DNA from: Salvia splendens
Lineage: Eukaryota; Streptophyta; Magnoliopsida; Lamiales; Lamiaceae
Assembly: GCF_004379255.2 (NCBI RefSeq)
Contig: NC_056049.1
Span: 19,390,063-19,454,062, forward strand
Length of the DNA: 64,000 nt
Direction: 5' to 3'
In this document: positions 35,308 through 46,945 of the stretch, in pieces
Position numbering within the stretch: the stretch's first letter is position 1
How the letters are laid out: each line of letters starts with the position of its first letter
The notes under the pieces: model-generated
What the model saw: the letters and a program-made list of their open reading frames with translations, nothing else
What the model was told of the DNA's origin: nothing
Databases searched by the model: none
Made by a program: the position numbers and the translations under genes

Positions 35308-37893
35308 TCATTCATGTTTCGGTATATTGACAAAGACGGAGCAGCCAAAGATTCGAGGTTTTAGGGAAAGATGTTGAGGAATAGTTGTGTGTAGGGCTAG
35401 GGTATCGATTGGTGTTTGGAATTTTAGGATATGGGTAGGTAGCCGATTTAGAAGGTAAGCGGAAGTGGCGAGGGCTTCAGGCCAGAAGGTCTTTGGAACT
35501 TGTGATTCTATGAGTATGGCACGGGTAATTTCTAGTAGGATTCTGTTTTTCCTTTCGGCTACCCCATTTTGTTCTGGAGTGTGGGCACAGGTGGTTTGGT
35601 GTATCATTCCATTTTCTATGATGAACTGTTTCATTTCGGAATTGACAAACTCCCCCTCATTATCAGATCGAAGGATTTTGATGGGTTTTTGGTATTGTGT
35701 TTGGACAAGATTATAGAAGTGGACAAAGTGTTCGAAAACTTCAGATTTATGCTTCATAAAGTATACCCAAGTCATACGGGTACAATCGTCAACAAAGATA
35801 AGAAAGTATCTAAAGCCTTGTCCCCCAACTACTGGTGCGGGCCCCCAAACATCAGAATGTATTAAATCAAAAATTGATTCAGTACGAGAATTACTCAAAG
35901 GATAGGAGTTCCTATGGCTTTTAGCCAAAACACAAGTTTCACAGTACATGTTTGATTTTGGAGTAATATTAGGAAATAACATTTTTAAATAACCCGGAGA
36001 AGGATGTCCTAAGCGTCGGTGCCAAAGCCAAGCTTCCCTATCGGCAGACCCGTGAGTTAGCATGGCAGCTCCTTTTTGGGCTATCTCATCCACGTAGTAC
36101 AACCCGTTACTTTCAGTGCCACGCCCAATAATCTCTCCGGTCCTGATATCCTGCAGTAGACAGAAATTCGGTTGCATTAGCAGTGTGCAATTTAACTCCC
36201 GAGTCACATGACTGATTGACAGTAATTTATGGGAAAGTGAGATTACTGGAACTAAAGTTGGAGAAATCTTCACAGTCCCTGCCCCCTTTACAACCGTAAA
36301 TTCCCCACTAGCAGTTTGAATATGAGATAGGTGAGGCTTGTGAATTTTAGTAATATCCGACTCATCATAAGTCATCGTGTCAGTGGCCCCGCAATCGAAA
36401 ATCCACCTATTGATTTTTTCGGTACCTGCAGACATAGCGCATGCTGTCCCAAAATTTTCTAGGACTTGAAAACTATTTTTACACTCAATAGGGGTCGATT
36501 TATAGTTTTCAAACATGTGGGGGTTTACTTTAGAATTTCGGAATTTATTTGGGGCCGAATCAAATATATTTTCAGCATGGGGTAAAATTTCTAAAGATAA
36601 GAAAGGCTGAGGGTTAGGTTGCAAACCCAACCCTAATATCGCGTTACCTCCCGCCGTCTCCCTCATTTCTTCGCCTTCGGATTGGGTTCCTCCAGCGGCG
36701 AATTGCGCGACTCCGGCTGTTCTCGGTGGTGCGCCGGTCAGCTGTTCGTTGCCCCGGGTATGAGCGGCTGTGTCACGGCTGCCCTCGGTGGCGGTGAGAG
36801 TTGCGATTCCTCCATTCGTTCCAATGGCTGCGGCGGCGTGGCCTTTGCTCCACGGTGGCCGAGTAGTCGCCGATTTGTGCTTCGACTCCCACCATTCCGG
36901 ATACCCCACCAATTTGAAGCATTGTTCTCTGGTGTGCTTGCGTTTTCCACAATTGGTACAAACCAATTTGGACCGATCGTCATCCATTCGTCGTTCCTCG
37001 GATGTCCGTTGGTTCCATCCCCCATTTCCGCTACTGCCGCCGCGGCGTGGAGCGGTGGAGTGATTCTGCCTCCTTGCCGTGAATAGCCTTGCTCCGATTC
37101 CGTCTCCTGGGGGTTTTCCGTCTGTAGGACGAAGGATTTCCGATCGGGCATCCTCCCGCTTTGCTATGTTGTACGCTTGCTCGGCTGAGGGAAGTGGTTC
37201 CATCTTCAACACCTCTCTCTTTACGATTTCATACTTGTCATCCAATGCAGTAAGAAACTGATATAGCCTATTTTGTTCAGTTTCCTCATTGTGGATCTGG
37301 ATATCATCTGGGCATTTCATCCGGTTGGGCCTCTTTTGGTCAATTGCTGTCCAGATCTCATTGAGTTCGTTCCATACTTCCTCCAGTGTGGTGTTCCCTT
37401 ATTTTAGGGTGGTTGCCCTACGGTGAAGATCGTATATTTGTAATGAATCTCCGCCGCTTTTGTATGTTACGGCAAGACTGTCCCATATGTGCTTCGCCGT
37501 CGGTTGCTGAGCCACTCGGCTGACCAATTTGGTCTCGATATTTTGAACTAGCCACGTAAATACACAGTGGTCGGCTTCCTGCCACTGTGTAAACGTTGGA
37601 TCTGTTCTTGTTGGTGGGGATGGGACTCCAGTGATGTGAGATACCATCCCCCTTCCGCTAATCGCATTGTGCATCAGGATGGACCAAACCGGATAGTTCT
37701 CTCCGTTGAGTTTAAACCCTACAGTCAAGGGCTGAGAATCGGTTTTGTATATTGGTTTTTCTGGTTTGTCGGGATTTTCTGGTGGTTGGTTGTGCATAAG
37801 GCTTTTACGCATGAAATTTGAAAAGAGGCGTGCAAACTCATCCGCTTCGGATGTGTTCGGGCCGCCGGTTATCATCCTATCGGTTTCTGACAT
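35308..37893 (-). pseudogene. Copia 2 gag, protease and integrase
   Basis: ATG at 37893. The gag region reads FKLNGENYPVWSILMHNAIS and is stopped at 37399. The same frame resumes and carries the knuckle CTNCGKRKHTREQCFKLVGY, then the protease WIFDCGATDTM. The pre-integrase part reads LWHRRLGHPSPGYLKMLFP. The integrase reads FLIFVDDCTRMTWVYFMKHK, LRSDNEGEFVN and [15 protein letters not shown] stop at 35308 separates it from the RT, which is in another frame. Confidence 0.9.
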
Positions 37894-37994
37894 GTCTGCC
37901 TTTTACAGGTTCTTGGCCAAGGGGTTAGGAAAGGTTTAGGAGCGATGATGAGATCGATTCTGAGCTCCCAGAGTCGTCGCCTGCTCTGATGCCA

Positions 37995-38192
37995 TGACAA
38001 ACGACAAAGAGGAGAAGGTTTTTGGTGTAATGTATAATATTATTCTCATTACAATCATTCCATTAAATAGGAGTACAATATGTTTCAAATGATAACTAAA
38101 TCATCCCTAGTTAATACATGATTTGATCAATCCCTTAATTTAGGGAATTGATCCTTGATTTATTCTCTTCAAATCTTTTCTTCATTCTAACA
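37995..38192 (-). repeat. 5' LTR of Copia 2
   Basis: 198 bp, near-identical to 32937-33135. The primer-binding site (minus TGGCATCAGAGC) starts right beside it at about 37994. Confidence 0.9.
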
Positions 38193-38340
38193 CTATCCTT
38201 GTTATAATATTCAACTACATTTTCTCTCTACTTACTCCGCTTAATAACTACTCCTAAAATCTCGTGTCACTCAATAATGTAGACATCTTAAATGAGATTG
38301 AGATTTGAGGGAGAACTAAACACCAAAAGATCTAAATATA

Positions 38341-38602
38341 TCACACTCCCTTCATCCCATAAAGTTTATTACAATATTTGACTTGGTATATGTCTTTAAA
38401 AAGTATAATGGAAAGTGAATTAAAAAAGTTAGTGAAGTGTGAGATCTATTTTTATGTGTATTAGTTTTAGAACAATAAAATACGAGTGTGAATGATTTAA
38501 TGAATTGTGGGAGTGTACTATTAAAATGGTAAAGGTCAAATATGAAAATTTTTGTAGAACTAATAAAAATGGAAATTTGTGACAAACTCTCTAAGATGGA
38601 GA
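38341..38602. mobile_element. Degenerate Stowaway-type MITE
   Basis: The left end contains CACTCCCTTCATCCCATAAA and the right end, reversed, a weaker CTCCATCTTAGAGAG, with TA on both sides. Internal words (GAAAGTGAATTAAAAAAGTT, GAAGTGTGAGATC) resemble the other Stowaway copies. The call is weak. Confidence 0.4.
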
Positions 38603-38648
38603 TATTAAAAAATTTCACCAAACAATCCAAGATATGCACAACACATAA

Positions 38649-39131
38649 GGGCATCCGCAATGGGGCGATAGGCCGCCCGATGCATCATCCGCCTCGCCCA
38701 CGCATTTTTTTATCATAATTAAATTAAAAATGCGTTTGCCAGGAGTCGAACCCGGGTCTATTGCTTGGAAGGCAATTATCCTAACCGTTGGACTACAAAC
38801 GCTAGTTGAGATATTTTGAAAACTAAGTTGTTTTATTCGTATGAGAATGATATGACAAAAATAAAAATTCACATCACTTATGATTGAATATGGTGTGATA
38901 ATTTATGATTAAAAAGTAGAATTCGGTGAAACGAGAATTTACTTCTTCGAGTTATTAAGATGATTATGTTGTGTGATTGAAATGAAATGTTTTTTCAATT
39001 TTTGTAGTGTTTTACTAATTCAAATAAAGAAAATGCTTAGGGCGGCCCACTGCATTTGGAAGGGTAGGAGGATAAAATGATGATGTGGCGGTGCATAGGG
39101 CGCCCTATAGGGCGCCACATTGCTAATGCCC
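38649..39131. mobile_element. Tourist/Harbinger-type MITE containing a tRNA gene
   Basis: 483 bp with ends GGGCATCCGCAATGGGGCG and (reverse complement) GGGCATTAGCAATGTGGCGC. It is flanked by TAA at 38646-38648 and 39132-39134, the usual Harbinger target. The GC-rich ends enclose an AT-rich middle. A complete tRNA-Gly gene sits at 38731-38802 on the minus strand. Confidence 0.75.
38731..38802 (-). tRNA. trnG-UCC: tRNA-Gly (anticodon UCC)
   Basis: A 72-nt gene on the minus strand that folds as a full cloverleaf. The acceptor GCGTTTG pairs with CAAACGC with discriminator A. The anticodon stem ATTGC/GCAAT holds the loop CTTCCAA, so the anticodon is TCC. The T stem CCGGG/CCTGG has one G-T wobble, and the T loop is TTCGACT. 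A-box (TAGTCCAACGGTTAGG) and B-box (GGTTCGACTCC) promoter elements are present. TTTTT follows directly after the 3' end as a pol III terminator. It should be expressible. It lies within a MITE, which is unusual. Confidence 0.93.
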
Positions 39132-39144
39132 TAAGACAATAGTA

Positions 39145-39323
39145 TTCCCACTGTTCCATTACACGTAAGACATTTCTTTTGGACATATGTTTTTAGGAGA
39201 GAAAAAAATAGAGGATAAAGTAAGAGAGAGATAGGACATTACTTTATGCCATGAAAAAAATGTCTTATTTATAGTGGGACGGCCTAAAAAGGGAAACGCC
39301 TCAATTATAATGGGACGGAGAAG
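39145..39323. mobile_element. Stowaway-type MITE
   Basis: About 179 bp between TA dinucleotides. The left end reads TTCCCACTGTTCCATTACAC and the right end, reversed, CTTCTCCGTCCCATTATAAT. The interior includes AGAGAGAGATAGGACATT. Non-coding. Confidence 0.6.
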
Positions 39324-39358
39324 TATAAAACTTGTGTGACTCATTGCATAGACATAGA

Positions 39359-40344
39359 CATTGGCGGACACAAGAAGAATGGATAAGGGGCTTAAGCCCC
39401 TCCCAAAAGATATTTTTAATCATTTTTTCTACTACTGTTATTTCCAGATTGGTTGAAAATCATGTTTAGCCCTTGCCAAAATGTGTCATTAAAGATTAAA
39501 TTATTGAAAAGTGATTAGTTGGAAGGGGCTGGAATTTGAAATTAGAGAATGAGAAAGTATCAACTCTCTACAATGGCTGCCAATCGTTTGATGAAGAAGA
39601 AGCAAACCAAAGTTACTTAATTGGAGTATAAAATTATTATTTAAGTAAATTCTTAAGCCTTTTTCACGCTATTTCCCTCGCGTGTTAGACACGTTTCATC
39701 TAGCATTCTAATTTCTTACACTAATAGTTTTATCAATTTAACTTGATGAAATATTTATTAAAAGATTTAAAATTTATTTCCTCAATGGAGTGCATTTATA
39801 TTTAAACGGCTTATTACTTATTAGATGTTTTAATCTCTTATATAACAAGTTATTTATTTTTAATATTAATAAGAGTGTCATCCTCAATTTGTTTCGATTA
39901 GAAATTTAGGAAGTACTTTCACAAAAATGGTCAAAACTAAAAGATATTTCATTTTTCATTAGTCCATTGAATTATTGAATTAATATAAATTTTAATCTAT
40001 TTGTTATATATTACTCCATATCTTTTAAACTAAAAGATTTTTCATTGTGTATATTTAATGAGTTTTTTCAATGATTCGTAACATACATATCTTGTAGCGT
40101 TTTTAATCAATAGAAAATGTAGTGTCCAGCGCGGAACTGTCATTTTTAGATAACGTGGGAGTAATTTTTAGTTCGTTATAAGTTCATTTTCAAAAATTTG
40201 AATTTTAAGAACATAGAGATCATTTTTTGATCATTTTAAGTCATCCTTACTAAAATAACTAAAAACTGAATAAAAATAACTTTTGCATTGTCTAAAATTA
40301 TTCAATCTAGCCCCTGCCAATAAATTTTTCTGCGTCCGCCACTG
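39359..40344. mobile_element. Non-autonomous hAT element
   Basis: 986 bp. The ends are CATTGGCGGACACAAG and (reverse complement) CAGTGGCGGACGCAGA. The 8-bp duplication GACATAGA is at 39351-39358 and 40345-40352. The end sequence belongs to the same CAGTGRCGGA group as 17448-18155. No transposase frame. Confidence 0.8.
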
Positions 40345-40925
40345 GACATAGACCACTAACAATACACCCTTCACTACTAGAAAATTGGCTTTTTATGACA
40401 CCTAAAAATGCAATATTCGCAGTGGACAATATCAAATCAAGTCTTCTATTCTATAATCGTGCAACACCTTCTGCTGCATCATGTGAATATTGAAATTCAA
40501 AAATTTATCGATTTTTATTTCATGGAATCTCTTATATTTTTGGAAGTTTTCATGAACAAGGCTTAGTACTTAATAGATTGTTTTAGCCATGACCATTAAT
40601 AAGACAAGATGCTATTACCGGTATTATCTCTTTTGATGCAGTTTGAATGCATGTAATTAAATATGGTTCCATGGTAGCTAAAAGAACATTGAGTTCCAAC
40701 TCAAAAAATTTTAAAATTGAATTCTATTTCTCATATTAAGTAATCGTTTGACTTAATATAAGATTGGATAGCTGTACAGAAAAAAAATATTGGATTGTAT
40801 AAATAAATGAAGAATAAATATTATGATGTTATTTCCAATGAAGCAATACTTAATAAAAAATATCGCATGGCCTCCAAATGTGTCGATTATTATTTAGGTA
40901 AGTATTCTTAGCTAGATTAGTTGGG

Positions 40926-41351
40926 CCGTGGCGAAGCCACAAATTTTACAATGGGGGCCCAAATTAATCCTCATAGTTATAGGATTTTTTTGATGTTCAT
41001 GATGTCGGAAGCTTATTATTTGATATTTTCAATTTTAACGTAAATATAACAGATGGAAATAATTTTTTATGATGTTTAAATGTCACAAAAAAGTATCAAC
41101 GAAAATATAAATTATAACAAATACTAGAATGCATTATTTTTTTTTATTATGAGTATAATATTGAAGGAAACAATTATAAAATGACAATGAATTAAAAATA
41201 ATATAATTAGTTGTGTAAAAGAGAAGAAATACAGTAGAAATTATGTTCCAAAATATTAAAAGAAAAAGAATAAAAAAAGAGTTGCATAAATACAAAGTAG
41301 AGAAAAGAAGGGGGGACCAGTCCCCCCGGACCCAACGTGGCTTCGCCACTG
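40926..41351. mobile_element. Small hAT-type element
   Basis: 426 bp with inverted ends CCGTGGCGAAGCCACA / CAGTGGCGAAGCCACG. Each end is itself nearly palindromic (GTGGCGAAGCCAC). The flanking octamers TAGTTGGG and AGTGGGGG match only in part. Non-coding. Confidence 0.6.
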
Positions 41352-42614
41352 AGTGGGGGTATTGTTTAATCGAATAAATTGGTCACAATTGGTCATGCAT
41401 AAATATATATTGTCCTAGCTAATGAATAAAACCAATATATATATTTATTTATTTGCGATTCAAATTGTTAATATATTTGTTAAGGAAATAGTAACAAATT
41501 AACAGTGGTGGCATTATCAAGAAAGCTAGTTACGTTCTTTTCATTGTTATTTTGTCCAAAAATATCAAACTTGAATTTCTTTTTGCAGAAAAAATGAAAA
41601 TTTGCCGTCTTTTATTGCATTTATTATTATTAGTTTAATATAGTTAATTAGTTAGTTAGCAAGAAATGGTCAAAAAGTAATAGGGAGACTTTTTAGCTCC
41701 CATAACCGCGTAATGGCCGTCTGTTTGTTTGTAGTGAAGCTAAGCATAACTCATAACTAGCTAAGCATATGTTAATGTTATTTAAATTGCTATTTAAAAT
41801 AAGTATGTGTTACATCTATTTATTCACAGTACCTAAGCTGTCATAATTTAATTGATAGAAATTCACGAGTTCTATCGTAAAATCAATAGGTGATGAAGGA
41901 GAGATCGACCATGAGTTGCAATTGCCAACAAATAATTGGAATAAGTTCATATTCATATGGTTTTGTGTCTTAATAATTAAATATATTTCTCTGAAAATAC
42001 TTGCACTAAATTAAAGCATAGTGAAACCTTAATTTGTTACATTTAGTCACGGAAAATTGCAACCGCAACTCAGACGCGACTACGAGAGCCTAGTTCTCTA
42101 TTAGGGTCGGCCGAAAACGCCATGATTCACATCCTGATCCGAAGACATTAAGTCATTAACCGATGTCGTTTTGGATTTCTCAAAATTTGCGTTATGAAAT
42201 TACAACTTGATGCATCATTCAAAAATATCTTCTCTTTTCGTGATCACTTCAATTTGCAACCCATTTCCACTTAATGAATCTCCCAAAATGAAAAATAAAT
42301 ATATAAGCAGCAACTCTAAAATCATTTTAACTCCAAGAAAAGGTAACAAAAAATATAAATGCATATGACTCGATTTTCTTATCAACCACATATATAAAAA
42401 AAATCAAAGAAAAAGAGGGTTTTCGTAGCCGGCCAGATAATAAAAATTAAGCAAGAAAACACACAGTAAAAGAGATGTATCTGATTTTTATAAATTATTA
42501 CAAGTAGAGACAAAAACAATTAATTTATAAGGTCTCATTACCTCTCTCAAACCCTAACAAAACTTTCTATTTTCAACCCTAAGAAGACTTCCATTCACAA
42601 AATTCATCCAAAAA
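41352..42614. other. Intergenic and promoter region of the zinc finger gene
   Basis: No gene. TATATAAG near 42300 and TATAAATT near 42488 are TATA candidates for the gene starting at 42615, the second giving the shorter leader. The sequence just before the ATG (CAAACCCTAACAAAAC and similar) is typical of a plant leader. Confidence 0.4.
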
Positions 42615-43022
42615 ATGGATCCAGAAAAGAGCCACAATTCGGACACATCAACTGCAGAAAGTGATAAGCATAACGGCAGGTCGTACGACTGCTCCTACTG
42701 CAAGCGCGGCTTCACAAACGCGCAAGCCCTAGGCGGCCACATGAACATACACAGGAAGGACAAGGAAAAGGCCAAGGCGAAGGCGAAGGCCAAGGAGAAG
42801 AATCATGAGCCAGATCCGTTGGTACGGAGCTTTGGCTCGGGTTTTTTACAAGGTTATGATCATGTGAACCCCGGCCTCCAAACAAGAAATAACGAGCAGT
42901 GTTTTTTTCCTGTTTGGAGGCCTGATAAGTTTCCACATGGGAATCCGAGTCTGATGCGCGTTGAGGATCATGAACACCAAGAAGAAGTGGATTTAGAGCT
43001 TCGTCTCGGTCGATTATGGTGA
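42615..43022 (+). CDS. SUPERMAN/TAC1-like single C2H2 zinc finger repressor
   Basis: An intronless 135-residue protein. One plant-type C2H2 finger (about residues 25-47) reads [20 protein letters not shown], with the QALGGH DNA-contact motif followed by NIH. A basic Lys/Ala run ([11 protein letters not shown]) after it may be a nuclear signal. The C-terminus ends in DLELRLG, an EAR-type repression motif. Length, single finger and terminal EAR match the SUPERMAN/TAC1 group of small transcriptional repressors acting in organ development or hormone response. The exact ortholog is not decidable here. The frame is intact and the ATG sits in a good context (AAAAATGGAT). Confidence 0.88.
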   Translation: MDPEKSHNSDTSTAESDKHNGRSYDCSYCKRGFTNAQALGGHMNIHRKDKEKAKAKAKAKEKNHEPDPLVRSFGSGFLQGYDHVNPGLQTRNNEQCFFPVWRPDKFPHGNPSLMRVEDHEHQEEVDLELRLGRLW

Positions 43023-43434
43023 TCGATTGAACACAAAAATTACGCAAATTAATTAACGTAAGTATATTTATTATATATATAGTACAATTAATAGTTTGTA
43101 TGTTATTAAGTTTATGTACTTCGATGAATTCTTGATTCTTATTGTTCCGAAATTGTTTAGAATTGAGAATGAATTAAAATTGCAACAGGCACATTTGCTT
43201 TATCCTAGTTTTATTAGTGACTGGATCATTTACATATCCAAATATTTTTAGCTACTCTAAACTGTGGATTTTTTAAAATGAGTATTGTTTAGATGTTTGT
43301 TGAAGTGAAATTTAATTTGAGTTCATTAACTGGTAAAATCTTTGGGTTTTAGTTTTCTTTTCGGCTAAGATACATACACTACAGACAATGTACATGTTTC
43401 TTCTTACTAGGTCCTTGATCATCGAAATTTTGTT

Positions 43435-43470
<36 letters not shown>

Positions 43471-45073
43471 TTTACAACATTCATGAGTGAAAGAAAAAAC
43501 TTCATAATATTTTAGAGGTTTTCATTTAATCATTTTAATCCTTATGTAAATAACAAATAAAATGCAAGATCAAAGCTAGTGAAGAATGGCAAATGCATGT
43601 TGAGATGGTAAAAATAGTAGTAGTAGTAATGATGTTAAAACCCCAATTTCTTGTCCTATAAGCTGCAATAGAATTCTATTAAAACTATGCCATTGAACCC
43701 CATTGAATCACTAGTTCTGGTTTCAGAATTGTTGACTACAGTTTCGATTTTGGTTTGGTTTGGTTTGGTTTGGTTTGATCCCAAGGTTTTGTCAGTTATT
43801 TCGGTTATAACCGAACCAAAAATATTGGTTAACTGACTAAGGAAAACTCATGGTATCGATATTCGATATTGAACTGTTCTGGCTGTGGGTTACCATATTA
43901 ACCAATCGGTTATAATTGACTGAATATTTGATGAACCAGTCGGAACTCAAGAACGATGCATATCTTTATTTATATATATTATTAAACTTTCTTAATTATG
44001 ATTTATTAGTATTGACTCAAACATTTTGTATCCGGTTAAACTTGTCCGTATTGGTGGACCAAGGGCTACTTAGGTTGAATAATGATTACCACATCATAAA
44101 CCAAATCTTGAAAAAAGTCATACCCGATACAATTAATCGAATAAAAGACCATCTCCAATGGTACACTAAAACCTAAAATGAGATAGCTAATTAGTTCCAA
44201 CCGTACTAAAAAACCAATCTCATTTTTTTTTTGAGAAAAAAATACCTCACTTTAGGTTTACACAAAACCTAAAAGTTTTTCAAATTTTGTGAGTAAAAGA
44301 GGCATAATATAGAGAATATTCTTTTAAGTTTGAATTTAGTGTAAATGGTTGTAGTAAAATCATATTTGATGCGACATTTACACTAAATGGGTTTGAGTTT
44401 AGTGTAAATGGCATATGGAAGGAAGATACGTCAAATGATCAATATTTCTTAAAACTTATGTTGTAACAATTTTCTCCTCGTTTAATAAATACTGTGGACT
44501 AACTATGATCAATTCAAAGCTAAGAGACACTGGTGGTGTTCAGTTGTCTAGATAAAATAATAGCAAAATACTTATAATCTAGTAATCTAGGATTGAATAG
44601 TGAGATTCAATCTAATGAATCAAACAAACTACATATTTAATTCCGAGATACAATCTTATAAACCGAACAACCCCATTATGGACTAAACATGATTAATTCA
44701 AACAGCTGAGCTTCAAAATTAGTTAACTAACTTTTATCTCTATAATGGCATAATTAATCAGAATATTAGTTCATTGATTTAAGCATAAGCATCTTGATAA
44801 TATATATACTTATAAAATTGAAGTTGTGAAATCACATAGAACAAACCTTGTCATATGTGAAAAATAATTGTAGCAACCATGTACAATGCAAATAAATTTT
44901 GAATAAATATCAATAACCATCCTTGAATTTACATACAAATAACTTTAGGCAAATCCAGAGCAAGTTAGCCTTCATTTTAAACTATTTACTTATAACACAA
45001 TCTTCATGAAATACAAAAAAAACATTCTATCGTGTAAATAAACTGAGTACAAGAACTATGTCTTAATTGGAAC
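43023..45073. other. Intergenic region with simple repeats
   Basis: Contains an (AT)n run at 43438-43468, a (GGTTT)n run at about 43753-43778 and the MITE-like copy at 44527-44674. A segment starting ACCATCTCCAATGG at 44147 resembles a Harbinger-type MITE end, without a convincing partner. No gene seen. Confidence 0.5.
44527..44674. mobile_element. MITE-like repeat, sibling of 443-626
   Basis: Begins GGTGTTCAGTTGTCTAGATA and ends AAACCGAACAACCCC. In inverted orientation it aligns with 443-626 across shared words (AGATAAAATAATA, AATCTAGGATTGA, CTACATATTTAATT). The internal parts differ in length. Confidence 0.45.
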
Positions 45074-46748
45074 CTACTGATTCTTCTTTATCTTCAAATT
45101 GGAAGGGCGGGAAGCAGAAGATGAGGAGGATTCACCACCTAGGTCCGAAGATCTGAGTATAAACAGAAGCGTCTCGACTAGCATGGCCCCGACCAAACCA
45201 AGGATGCCTCCAGCAGCACTCTAAATAGTAAAGAAACGCAGCATCAATTGCCATCAGGAAGTATGCATACGGTCATAGAACGCACAGAAGCTAGATTCGA
45301 CTTGTTTTTCTCTTTAATGAAAGTGCAGAACAAAACTTACCATTGGAGGACTTTTGCCAAACAGGGCTCGGAATGCTGCATACCCAACCAAGTATCCAGT
45401 AAACATTGTAACCACAACATGTAATCCTGTACGGTTATCACGATTAGTACTGGACAACAAGAAAATCACAGTTTTAAAATCCACAGAGGAAATGATATCA
45501 AATAGACACAATGAGAGAAGAGTTGAACTTAATCATTATGAATTAGTCAACTTCATACATAAGAAAGGCAAGCTACAGATAACTGCAATAAACATAACTC
45601 CAAAATCTGGAAAGAACAGTCAGGAAAAAGTTTTGCTTTACTAATAAAATCAGAGAAACGAATAGAGAAATCAAATAGGGAACAAGAAAAGCTCATTGTT
45701 AAAACATAAGAACTCGATGCTATTCCAGAAAATAGCCCCCACAAATTATGGGTAAATTGTGAGAGCAAAAGCGAAGCTTCATCAAGCATAATAGGTACAG
45801 AGAAATACAAATATGGTTTTACCCAATATATCTATTTCTTTACACAAACTGTGCATAAAAATTATTCCCTCTATCGCAAGGTAGTTGAGACGTTTCTTTT
45901 GATGATGTTTAAAGGTTAAAGAGAGAATAAACTATGAGAGGGAAAGAGGGAGTATAATATGAGAGAATAAAGTTTTTTTCCAAAAAAATGAAATGACTCA
46001 ACTATGCCTTCAAAAGGAATGTGATTCAACTACGGGAGTACTACATTTGTTCGAATTTGCCACTATTATCAGTTTGTCATATTTGGAGACTATTGAAGAG
46101 TTTCCACAGAAATTCTTAATGGAATCAACAGAATTAAGTAATGTATCCAAGTTAAGCAGCTTTGATTTGAAGAGTTGATAACATAATGAAAAATCGAAAG
46201 AGAAGAAAAGGATTACCGAAGCCTAATTGATCCTTATAAGAAGAAAAGGGCTCATTCACAGGCTTCCGCGGAGTAATGTCCTTCACCAATTCATCGTACG
46301 CTTTCCTCTCAACTGCTTCCTCCAGCTTTCTCAATCTCGCCTTCAGCTCCTCGCTCTATCATATCAATCACCGAAACTGTAAAAAAAAAGAACACAGAGA
46401 CATTGGACTAGTAAATGCAGAATAGATGAATGAATCCACCTTTTGGCGAGGCGTGGGGCTGGTGAAGATGAAATTAGAGCCGGCGAGGAGAGAGGATAAA
46501 TGTGGTCTTGAATCGGATTCGGATCCGAGCCAGATCGATTTTAGGGATTGGTAAGGTGCGGACGATTGGAGGCTAAGCGAGGAAGAAAGGTCCCGAAGAT
46601 CCTCCGATAGGTGTGAATCGGTGGAAGATGTGGTGAGAAAGGAGCGCATCTCATCGGTAATTGATATGATAAGGCCGCCGCTGCCGCTACCGGCGGCGGC
46701 GGTGGTGGTTATCGGTGGCAGTTTGGCGGAAACGTCGTCGTTGGCCAT
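45074..46748 (-). CDS. VMA12: VMA12-like V-ATPase assembly factor
   Basis: An ER membrane protein of the Vma12/TMEM199 family, needed to assemble the V0 sector of the vacuolar proton pump. Four exons on the minus strand join in frame: 46748-46440, 46355-46217, 45426-45341 and 45220-45074, giving 226 residues. It starts MANDDVSAKLPP. The cytosolic part has RSFLTTSSTDSHLSEDLRDL and FIFTSPTPRQKSEELKARLR. Two hydrophobic segments follow: HVVVTMFTGYLVGYAAFRAL, and GGILGLVGAMLVETLLFIL after a short SPPM turn. The end is a Ser-rich, Lys-rich cytosolic tail (NLKIKKNQ). No defects are seen. A small Stowaway-type MITE lies in the second intron. The start codon is 197 bp from that of the divergent bL21m gene. 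Confidence 0.88.
45865..46038. mobile_element. Stowaway-type MITE in a VMA12 intron
   Basis: About 174 bp between TA dinucleotides. The ends TTCCCTCTATCGCAAGGTAG and (reverse) CTCCCGTAGTTGAATC are weakly complementary. It lies between exons 3 and 2 of the VMA12-like gene, away from splice sites. Confidence 0.5.
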
Positions 46749-46945
46749 AGTGTTTGAATAGAAATAAAGAGCCCCGATAAAATAAATAATCATCATGTAT
46801 GTGCATTTAATTTTTAAAATATTGAAAAAGAATGGGAAAATAGTGTTTGAAAACGCTGCGTTTTGTGTTTGAAGCAGCGGATCTGTAAAACCCTAGACTA
46901 AACCTGCAGAAAGAAAGAAGTTGAAGAAATTGGGGTCACGCATCA
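46749..46945. promoter_or_regulatory. Putative bidirectional promoter between VMA12 and bL21m
   Basis: Only 197 bp separate the two divergent start codons. Next to bL21m it contains AAAACCCTAGAC (about 46887-46898), a telo-box (AAACCCTA) common in promoters of plant translation genes, and a repeat around AAACGCTGCGTTTTG. No strong TATA box is visible on the bL21m side. Confidence 0.55.

Larger units (their letters stand above)
32937..38192 (-). mobile_element. Ty1/Copia LTR retrotransposon (copy 2)
   Basis: A 5.26-kb element on the minus strand with target duplication CTATC (32932-32936 and 38193-38197). The LTRs are 198-199 bp and differ at about three visible positions. The primer-binding site TGGCATCAGAGC, next to the 5' LTR, matches initiator Met-tRNA priming. 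The purine tract TTGAGGGGGAG precedes the 3' LTR. Gag and pol are recognisable but carry stops and frameshifts. Confidence 0.95.

Noticed and set aside
43438..43468. (AT)n run as a possible TATA or matrix element
   Set aside because: A simple microsatellite downstream of the zinc finger gene with no gene start nearby.
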